Below, one piece after another: positions 56,801-64,000 of a DNA stretch of 64,000 bases. Below the pieces are notes generated by a model. The model did not search any database and was not told the origin of the DNA. It saw only the letters and a list, made by a program, of their open reading frames with translations. The position numbers were made by a program, and so were the translations under genes. Each line of letters begins with the position of its first letter. The first letter of the stretch is position 1. This stretch comes from Glandiceps talaboti. Its lineage: Eukaryota; Hemichordata; Enteropneusta; Spengelidae. The stretch is from NCBI RefSeq assembly GCF_964340395.1, contig NC_135570.1:11402322-11466321 (forward strand), written 5' to 3'.

Positions 56801-59800
56801 TTACTGGACACTCTGTCCAATCACTCCATACAGTATATCCTCCATGTACTGTAAGTAAAAGATAAGACTACTGGACACTCTGTCCAATCACTCCATACAG
56901 TATAGCCTCCATGTACTGTAAGTAAAAGATAAGACTACTGGACACTCTGTCCAATCACTCCATACAGTATAGCCTCCATGTACTGTAAGTAAAAGATAAG
57001 ATTACTGGACACTCTGTCCAATCACTCCATACAGTATAGCCTCCATGTACTGTAAGTAAAAGATAAGACTACTGGACACTCTGTCCAATCACTCCATACA
57101 GTATAGCCTCCATGTACTGTAAGTAAAAGATAAGATTACTGGACACTCTGTCCAATCACTCCATACAGTATATCCTCCATGCACTGTCAGTAAAAGATAA
57201 GATTACTGGACACTGCCCAATCACTCCATACAGTATAGCCTCCATGTACTGTAAGTAAAAGATAAGATTACTGGACACTCTGTCCAATCACTCCATACAG
57301 TATAGCCTCCATGTACTGTAAGTAAAAGATAAGATTACAGGACACTGCCCAATCACTCCATACAGTATAGCCTCCATGTACTGTAAGTAAAAGATAAGAT
57401 TACTGGACACTCTGTCCAATCACTCCATACAGTATATCCTCCATGTACTGTAAGTAAAAGATAAGACTACTGGACACTCTGTCCAATCACTCCATACAGT
57501 ATAGCCTCCATGTACTGTAAGTAAAAGATAAGACTACTGGACACTCTGTCCAATCACTCCATACAGTATAGCCTCCATGTACTGTAAGTAAAAGATAAAA
57601 TTACTGGACACTCTGTCCAATCACTCCATACAGTATAGCCTCCATGTACTGTAAGTAAAAGATAAGATTACTGGACACTCTGTCCAATCACTCCGTACAG
57701 TATAGCCTCCATGTACTGTAAGTAAAAGATAAGATTACTGGACACTCTGTCCAATCACTCCACACAGTATAGCCTCCATGTACTGTAAGTAAAAGATAAG
57801 ATTACTGGACACTCTGTCCAATCACTCCATACAGTATAGCCTCCATGTACTGTAAGTAAAAGATAAGATTACTGGACACTCTGTCCAATCACTCCATACA
57901 GTATAGCCTCCATGTACTGTAAGTAAAAGATAAGATTACTGGACACTCTGTCCAATCACTCCATACAGTATAGCCTCCATGTACTGTAAGTAAAAGATAA
58001 GATTACTGGACACTCTGTCCAATCACTCCATACAGTATAGCCTCCATGTACTGTAAGTAAAAGATAAGATTACTGGACACTCTGTCCAATCACTCCACAC
58101 AGTATAGCCTCCATGTACTGTAAGTAAAAGATAAAATTACTGGACACTCTGTCCAATCACTCCATACAGTATAGCCTCCATGTACTGTAAGTAAAAGATA
58201 AGATTACTGGACACTCTGTCCAATCACTCCATACAGTATAGCCTCCATGTACTGGAAGTAAAAGATAAGACTACTGGACACTCTGTCCAATCACTCCATA
58301 CAGTATAGCCTCCATGTACTGTAAGTAAAAGATAAGATTACTGGACACTGTCCAATCACTCCATACTAAGTACTACAAGGAGCACGTCATGGGCATAATT
58401 TTGGCATATAATTAGTTGTAATGATACTAGCAGACAGTGTGAAATGTGAATTATACTTACCCGGGCAGTGGTAAGCATTACATATTTTCTTTTCTTGGTC
58501 TAAACCAGTACATAATTGACCCCCATATTGAGCTGCTGGGTTTGTACAGGTACGTATTCTATCCTTCAGTCCAGCATCACATGGTTTAGAACATTTACTC
58601 CAAGCTGTCCACAATGTCCATCCACCATGAACTATTATTGTTCGTAAGACAAATAATTGAAAACATGGTTACATATATACACAACATATATTGTTGATCT
58701 AGCCAATAGTTACTCAACTGTCACTTGCACAACCCAACCATCACTATAGCAACCCACCCATTACAGTAGCAATCAACATTATAGAAGCAAAATGGTAACA
58801 GCAGCAACGCAATCATCACTATAGTAACCCGATCATCACTATAGTAACCCAATCGTCACAGTAGCAATCATCAATCACTATACAAACCAGATGGCTGGGT
58901 AACCGCAGCAACCCAACCATCATTATAGTAACCTAACCATCACAGTAGCAATCATCACAAAAGAAGTCAAATGGTCACAGGAGCAACCCAATCACTATAA
59001 AAGTGACCCAATTTTCACAGCAGCAAGTTTAGCACAATTGTAACTACGGCAACTATATCATCAGTATAACAACCTAATCATCACCATAGCAACCAGATGG
59101 TCAATAAGATAACAAGGTACAATTATGATCAAGCACATCATACCCCCCCCCCCCACCACCACCACCCCCCCCCCCCCACCCCCCCCACCACGGAAATTTA
59201 ATTTGATTAGGCTGGAAATGTGCTAACCTGCTAATGTCAGCTCAACTAATTAAAAAATACAACATTAGACTTGAGACACAATCAATGTTGGATTACCTGG
59301 GCAACGATGTATATTACATGATTTTGATTGACGATTTTCTCCTTCACATGGCATTCCCCCATACAAAGGTGATGGACTGTTACATAGTCTGACTCGGATC
59401 TGTGTACCGCCCTCACAGTCTGCACTGCAGCTAGTCCATATTGTCCACCTACCCCACTGACCATCCACTTAACAGATAAAAGAATTTAACAGTTAAACAA
59501 GTATTACCGAATTCTTAAGTCAACACAGCAGTCACTCACTTTACACAAATTTTATATTGAAAGACTGTTGCTGGATAGATGGAAAGTACTGAGACAGAGT
59601 CACTCTATGTAAACTCCTCTTCTTTCACATTAGAAAAAATTATTGATTGCAAGTTAGTGGAGAAATGCTACAATGGTCAAGCAGCATCTAATTCAAGTAT
59701 TTGTAAATTTGCAGGATATATGATAAGATTTGGTAACTTTAGCAATCTATGCGTACCTCAGCAAATAAATACAAGATGAATAAATTGAAATACAGGACAG

Positions 59801-60014
59801 AAAGTATGAAAAATATTATTCCAGTATTCCAGTTGGGGTTTTTACTTCAATTATGTCACTGATGCAAGGTTATCTGTATAGGATACTGTATCAGCATAGA
59901 CTTTTAAAATACTACCATATAAAAAGCTTGTTAGTTAGTGAAAGCAAAAACGAGGATACCTTGAGAACTCACTATGATTGACACAAACACAAACAAACAC
60001 ACATACATACACAT

Positions 60015-60078
<64 letters not shown>

Positions 60079-63000
60079 CAGGGCTTGAAATTAACTTTCT
60101 TCTGTGGTAGTCCCAGTGGGTTACCAATTTCAGAAAGTGGTAGCCTAAGGATATGGTTACTAGTAATCCCATATTCCTGGACTAAACCCAGAGTTTCTCT
60201 ATTGAAAATATGTGTGATATTGAAATATTTTCAAGTCTGTAATCTTCAAGTTCCATCCATTAAATCATCACATAATCAGTGTACCCATGACAAGAATTGG
60301 TAGTCTGTGGACACAGGACTACTGTTAATTTCGAGCCTTGCACATACACACACGCATGCACGCACACACGCACACTCACACACGTACGCATGCACGCACA
60401 CACACACAGCGTAACCTTTCCCAAAGGAAGGCAAAAATGACAGTATCAAAAATTTCCAGCATAAATCTACATAATCAAAATTAATTGTACAATGATGACT
60501 TACTGGGACATTGTTTATCTCCACTACATATCTGAGATTGTGCATCGTCACCTGTGCATGGTTTACCATTGTATGCAGGTACAGGATTAGTACAATTACG
60601 ATATCGGAATATTTCCTGTCCACCACACGTAACAGGACAGTCTGGCCATGCACCCCACTCCTCAAAACCACCATCAACTGAAAACAACAATTTTTATAAT
60701 CATTATGTTTCTAACATTTCAATTATATATCAATCAATGTACAAACCATATACAATTCTCGACCCTCTTTTTAAATAACATTTTTGTTCTGCCAGACTTA
60801 CTAATTAGTGGTCTTTATTTTGTGTAATTCTAGGCCATCTGCCAATAATACAATGTACAAAAAGGTTTAAAGCATGACAGGGAAAAAAATATGAGCAAGA
60901 CTCAAATATTGTCATGCATTTCCCTATTTTCATTACATGGAATACATAAATAGCTAACCTTTGTAGAATAAAAATCTCATCAGATGTTAGTAGGTAAAGA
61001 AATTTAAGTTCACTAGGTGGCTCTAAAAATTCTTAGAATATACTTGTTTCTGAAATGGCCACAAAAGGAATAAACAGGTAGAGAATGGTATCCTCGACAT
61101 CAGCTGAGTCACATAAAGCATAACTATAACTGTTGGCTTCTCTCTATATTATGCCTTCTATAGGAAGGCAATGAGAAGAGCCGTTTCTCTTCTACCAGAC
61201 TTACTTGGACATCTATGTTCGTTGCAAGATTGGAATTGAGATTCAGTTTCCAAATCCTCACCAGCCTCCACTTTTCCACCACATGTGTAGCCACCATATG
61301 CTGCAGCTGGAACAGAGCAACTTCTTGTTCTTGTCTGTGTACCATTCTCACAGGATTTATTACACTCTAACCACATGGACCACTCAGACCAGCTTCCATT
61401 AACTGGAAAAAAATCAACAAGTATGGAGTGATCATATGTCAATGCGTTACTGATTGTATTCATTATATACAAATACCATCTATTTCTATATTGAAGATAT
61501 CAGTCACATGTTGCCAACTTTTGGAACATCAGAAAGCTTCCTGGGCAAGGATTTCAACGAAAAAACCATGGTAGGTTTGTTACTCACATGGGGCATTGGC
61601 CAGTTACACCTATGTACTTGGTAGGTTTTTACTCACCTGGGGCATTGGCCAATCAAAATTTGTAATTGGTAAGTTTGTTATTCACCTGGGGCATTGGTCA
61701 ATTACACCTCTGTACTTGGTGGGTTTGTTACTCATCTAGGGCATTGGCCAATTAAAATCTGTAATTGGTAAGTTTGTTATTCAGCTGGGGCATTGGCCCA
61801 TTACATTTCTGTAACTGGTAGGTTTGTTACTCAACTGGGGCATTGGCCAATTAAAATTTGTAATTGGGCATTGGGTAACTGGTAGGTTTGTATTTTACCT
61901 GGACAAGGATCTCCATTACAAATCATTGTATCATTGAATGGTCCATCACAATTATTACCATCATACTGAGGAGGAGGATTCGTACAAACTCTATTCCGGA
62001 ACAAACTAAAACCACCACATGATACTGGACATTCATTCCATGCTGTCCATTCCGTAAATCCACCATCAACTGCAAACAGAATTTATAAGGAAAAGAAGAG
62101 ATGACTAAATTTCAGTCTCCAGGGTTTCATTGCAAACTATTTTTTACTGCCAAAACAATGTTTCGCAATTTGCAGCCCAATCAAAATTTTGAGGAAGATT
62201 AATCTGTGTAGGTGATGTAGTTACAAATATCTTTGCACTATGTCACAATGCTTGAATCTGAATCATGGCTTTCAACTTGAAAATCGTCTTCAGAGTTTTG
62301 AACTTGTGATAGGACCATGTACTTGTCACTGCAAAACAGTGTCCCAAACAGAAATAGTTGCACTCTGATTTAGTTTTTAGAAACACATTTTCACAAAGAG
62401 CGGAAGGTTGGAATTGATAAATTTATGTGATGAAAAAATTTTATTTGATAAACTTACTTGGACATGGCTGCACATTACACGGAATAAGTTGATCAAATTC
62501 ATCTCTCTTTGGACACTTTCTACCTCCCCAGGCTGGAGCAGGATCTTGACACTGTCTGTGTCTAGTAGAATTACCACCACCACAAGTCAATGTACAATCA
62601 CTCCACTGACTCCATTCATTCCATGCACCATTCACTACATAAAAGTGTGCATATTAAATCTAAGTCCTTTTTTCATTACAGACATTAGTAAAACTTGTAG
62701 GTTTAATGATCTTTCCAGCCTGGATATGGGTTTTGTGGACCGATGTTATCTGGCAGAAGGGCCCAAGTTTAGAAGGGCCTGTATGCCATTCCACCTTAGG
62801 TCCACAAACCCATATCCAGGCCGTAAAGGTACCCCATCATGTACTGGTGCAGAAACACTAAGCAAACACAAATCAATAATCAAACCACTTGTCACATTTG
62901 GGCAAATTGTGCCAGGGCATGATACAGAAAATTACTGCACAGGTTCGATGCAAGTGCTTACCATCAAATTACATTGGAAGCAGTGCAGGTATATGATAAC

Positions 63001-63388
63001 AAAACAGATCAATGCTTTCAATAATTAACAAAACACTTATATCAAGCATGAAGTTAATACTGAAATTCAAATCAAATATCTAATAAACTTCAAGGTCTGC
63101 TCATTAGGACAGTAAATGAAATGTACATGTAATATAAGATCAGCTACAGTAAGGAATGTTCTAATCTTTACAACTATTAACTTTTTACACATGTATTTCC
63201 AAACACTATTAACCTACCTGGACAGCCATTTGTGCTGCATTCTCTCTCCTCTGAAGGTGAACCATCACAGTCATTGCCATCAAATAGAGGTGGTGGATGG
63301 CTACATGTCCTGTCCCTAGTTTGGGTGGCACCACCACATGTCACTGGACATACTGTCCACACAGTCCAAGGAGAAAATCCACCATGCA
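53617..63388 (-). CDS. TSP1-repeat / FN3 extracellular protein, partial (5' end beyond the window)
   Basis: Eleven exons in transcript order: 63218-63388, 62458-62634, 61899-62069, 61205-61402, 60504-60677, 59297-59467, 58461-58631, 55742-55912, 54994-55170, 54596-54735, 53617-53821. The first nine each encode one complete thrombospondin type-1 repeat and are all phase 1-1, as in other TSP1 genes. The last two together encode a fibronectin type III-like domain. The visible 1,926 bp give about 642 aa. All repeats have the W-x-x-W array, six Cys and a C-terminal C-P-(G/S), and several have CPVTCGG, the O-fucosylation consensus. Such proteins act outside the cell as matrix, adhesion or guidance molecules; I cannot name an orthologue. 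The last exon ends in phase 1 with no identified successor; the Kazal exon at 47.7 kb has a compatible phase, but a separate signal-peptide exon lies between. Confidence 0.85.
54242..54562. mobile_element. palindromic MITE family 'GGGCTTGAAATTAAC', copy 2
   Basis: The left end is 'agaaattaacagtagtcctg' and the right end 'aagttaattcaagccctg'. Inside, 'ctaccataatttgcagctgg' with 'tagcccacttagg' is duplicated. It lies in the intron between TSP1/FN3 exons. Confidence 0.75.
54596..54735 (-). CDS. FN3-like domain, first half
   Basis: 140 bp, acceptor TGTTTAG|GA (phase 1), donor CAA|GTATAC (phase 0). It encodes PAKPVNLQL … YKYTVYLMWNDGNITTG … DYYIIQ. Pro-x-Pro-x-Asn-Leu and the following Trp are typical of the first strands of FN3. 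Confidence 0.75.
54994..55170 (-). CDS. TSP1 repeat exon 9 (type B)
   Basis: 177 bp, acceptor TTCACAG|TT, donor CCCAG|GTAATT. It has DGSWTSWSEWSSCSVDCGG, ending CFKSNECP. Confidence 0.92.
55230..55500. repeat. short tandem phrases 'gtgaataaattaaaagtcat'
   Basis: About six units of 20-26 bp with 'attgtgaataaatta' and 'aagtcat' between TSP1 exons 8 and 9. Confidence 0.75.
55540..55690. mobile_element. fragment of the 14.1-kb MITE-like family
   Basis: It shares 'ctgaccagacgattatgact', 'gattatacatgtacatgttt' and 'cctgaaaatttgggggaata' with 14290-14457, and ends in a C-rich tract. Confidence 0.55.
55742..55912 (-). CDS. TSP1 repeat exon 8 (type A), at the edge of the 67-bp array
   Basis: 171 bp, acceptor ACTTACAG|TA, donor CCCAA|GTAAGT. 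It has HGGYTVWSDWAECPVTCGG, ending CAINHCP. Its first about 50 bp and the preceding acceptor are repeated about 37 times to the right; only this copy continues into the rest of the domain. Confidence 0.92.
55869..58368 (-). repeat. 67-bp minisatellite spanning a TSP1 exon acceptor, about 37 copies
   Basis: The unit on the plus strand contains 'tactgtaagtaaaagataag', 'attactggacactctgtcca' and 'atcactccatacagtatagc'. On the minus strand each unit reads polypyrimidine, ACTTACAG, then the first about 50 coding bases of TSP1 exon 8. Copies differ by a few substitutions (GTATAT/GTATAG, GAT/GAC, CATAC/CACAC) and a few are 2-3 bp shorter. Variants recur in an ordered pattern, indicating block duplication. 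Confidence 0.98.
58461..58631 (-). CDS. TSP1 repeat exon 7 (type B)
   Basis: 171 bp, acceptor ATAATAG|TT, donor CCGG|GTAAGT. It has HGGWTLWTAWSKCSKPCDAG, ending CNAYHCP. Pro replaces the O-fucose site. Confidence 0.9.
58690..59125. repeat. degenerate 'catcactatagcaaccca' repeat
   Basis: Units of 18-40 bp with CATCACTATAG, AGCAACCCAA and CACAGTAGCAATC recur through the intron between TSP1 exons 6 and 7. Confidence 0.8.
59142..59191. repeat. poly-C / CCA tract
   Basis: A nearly pure C/CCA run of about 50 bp. Confidence 0.95.
59297..59467 (-). CDS. TSP1 repeat exon 6 (type B)
   Basis: 171 bp, acceptor GTTAAG|TG, donor CCAG|GTAATC. It has WGRWTIWTSCSADCEGG; Asp before the second Cys removes the O-fucose Ser/Thr. 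It ends CNIHRCP. Confidence 0.9.
60018..60077. repeat. (CA)n microsatellite
   Basis: About 30 CA units, directly adjoining the MITE at 60078. A related CA/CG-rich run is at about 60343-60409 on the other side of the MITE. Confidence 0.95.
60078..60341. mobile_element. palindromic MITE family 'GGGCTTGAAATTAAC', copy 3 inside a CA repeat
   Basis: The left end is 'cagggcttgaaattaacttt' and the right end 'ctgttaatttcgagccttg'. The orientation is opposite to the copy at 54.2 kb. CA-rich runs flank both ends, as if the element had inserted into a microsatellite. Confidence 0.75.
60504..60677 (-). CDS. TSP1 repeat exon 5 (type A)
   Basis: 174 bp, acceptor TTTTCAG|TT, donor CCCA|GTAAGT. It has DGGFEEWGAWPDCPVTCGG, ending CSGDKQCP. 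Confidence 0.92.
61205..61402 (-). CDS. TSP1 repeat exon 4 (type B, long)
   Basis: 198 bp, acceptor TTTCCAG|TT, donor CCAA|GTAAGT. It has WSEWSMWLECNKSCENG and an insertion of about nine residues before the fifth Cys (KVEAGEDLETESQ). Confidence 0.92.
61565..61900 (-). repeat. 48-50 bp minisatellite at a TSP1 exon donor, about 6-7 copies
   Basis: Plus-strand units contain 'ggtaggtttgttactcacct' and 'ggggcattggccaatta'. On the minus strand each gives CCCCAG|GTGAGTAACAAACCTACC, parallel to the true donor of TSP1 exon 3, TGTCCAG|GTAAAATACAAACCTACC. The array ends exactly at that donor. Confidence 0.85.
61899..62069 (-). CDS. TSP1 repeat exon 3 (type A)
   Basis: 171 bp, acceptor TTTGCAG|TT, donor CCAG|GTAAAA. 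It has DGGFTEWTAWNECPVSCGG, ending CNGDPCP. Its donor end resembles the unit of the 48-50 bp array immediately left. Confidence 0.92.
62458..62634 (-). CDS. TSP1 repeat exon 2 (type B)
   Basis: 177 bp, acceptor TATGTAG|TG, donor CCAA|GTAAGT. It has three spaced Trp (WNEWSQWSDC) and TLTCGGG, ending CNVQPCP. Confidence 0.92.
62705..62832. mobile_element. palindromic MITE 'GCCTGGATATGGGTTTTGTGGACC', copy 2
   Basis: The left arm 'ccagcctggatatgggtttt' and the right arm 'aaacccatatccaggccg' are inverted over about 35 bp. An inner pair 'gggcccaagtttagaagggcc' is also palindromic. It is related to 31256-31346. A spurious 206-codon plus frame crosses it. Confidence 0.65.
63218..63388 (-). CDS. TSP1 repeat exon 1 of those visible (type A)
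   Basis: 171 bp, acceptor TTTCAG|TG, donor CCAG|GTAGGT. It has VHGGFSPWTVWTVCPVTCGG, then RDRTC and a CSTNGCP end. Its acceptor and first bases are the seed of the 23-bp array to the right. Confidence 0.92.
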
Positions 63389-64000
63389 CTGAAATATATT
63401 GATACCATGACATCATGCAATATTGAAATATAGTGTCACCATGTACTGAAATAGTGTGACACTGTCACCATGCACTGGAATACATTGACACCATGCACTG
63501 GAATACATTGACACCGTGCACTGGAATATATTGACACCATACACTGGAATACATGGACACCATGCACTGAAATACATTGACACCGTGCACTGAAATACAT
63601 TGACACCATGCACTGGAATATATTGACACCATGCACTGGAATACATTGACACCATGCACTGAAATACATTGACACCGTGCACTGAAATACATTGACACCA
63701 TGCACTGGAATATATTGACACCATGCACTGGAATACATTGACACCATGCACTGGAATACATTAACACCATGCACTAGAATACATGGATGCCATGCACTGG
63801 AATATATTGACACCATGCACTGGAATACATTGACACCATGCACTGAAATACATTAACACCATGCACTAGAATACATGGATGCCATGCACTGGAATATATT
63901 GACACCATGCACTGGAATACATTGACACCATGCACTGGAATATATTGACACCATGCACTGGAATACATTAACACCATGCAATGAAATACATTAACACCAT
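63380..64000 (-). repeat. 23-bp minisatellite spanning a TSP1 exon acceptor, at least 25 copies
   Basis: The plus-strand unit 'caccatgcactggaatacat' plus 'tga' gives, on the minus strand, TCAATGTATTCCAG|TGCATGGTG, i.e. the 3' splice site and first nine coding bases of TSP1 exon 63218-63388. The array starts at that exon and runs beyond the window edge. Confidence 0.97.

Noticed and set aside
62408-63028. 206-codon plus-strand open frame
   Set aside because: It runs antisense across a well-supported TSP1 exon and through a palindromic MITE; no domain or splice support.
63413-63977. Repeated Met-Tyr-Ser-Ser-Ala-Trp peptide frames
   Set aside because: Translation of the 23-bp splice-acceptor minisatellite in a frame unrelated to the TSP1 exon.

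Overview
The window is nuclear DNA from an animal. It has spliced genes with GT-AG introns, metazoan extracellular domains (thrombospondin type-1, FN3, Kazal, thyroglobulin type-1), AATAAA signals, a tRNA-derived SINE, many palindromic MITE-like elements and abundant micro- and minisatellites. There are no operons or prokaryotic genes. AT-rich, repeat-dense introns of about 0.4 to 15 kb and minisatellites built on exon-intron junctions suggest an invertebrate. From memory, comparable junction minisatellites have been described in amphioxus, so a cephalochordate or another invertebrate deuterostome is my best guess, held with low confidence.

Layout. Positions 1-16 kb hold no convincing gene: intergenic or intronic DNA with foldback elements, SINEs, MITEs, a GATA/GATG microsatellite and a 47-bp satellite. 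From about 16.3 to 39.2 kb, minus-strand exons appear to form an unidentified coiled-coil protein gene; the first coding exon is at 39.1-39.2 kb, and one or more linking exons were not found. A divergent plus-strand gene starts at 40,013: a complete two-exon RWDD2-type gene (RWD + DUF1115, 292 aa). From 51,262 down to 43,420 on the minus strand lies a complete six-exon model for a secreted 204-aa protein with a signal peptide, a Kazal domain and a thyroglobulin type-1 domain; all exon phases agree. From 53.6 kb to beyond the right edge (minus strand) lies the 3' part of a large extracellular protein gene: nine single-exon TSP1 repeats, all phase 1-1, then a two-exon FN3-like domain. The 5' end is outside the window and the 3' terminal exon was not found.

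The most notable feature is that at least four minisatellites here are tandem copies of a real splice junction. These are the 67-bp array at the acceptor of one TSP1 exon (about 37 copies), the 23-bp array at the acceptor of another (runs off the window), a 48-50-bp array at the donor of a third, and a 61-bp array at the donor of a coiled-coil exon. Each copy keeps a consensus-like splice site, so the transcripts carry rows of decoy sites beside the true one.

Exon calls come from reading frame, phase and splice consensus only; no alignment, expression data or database search was available.
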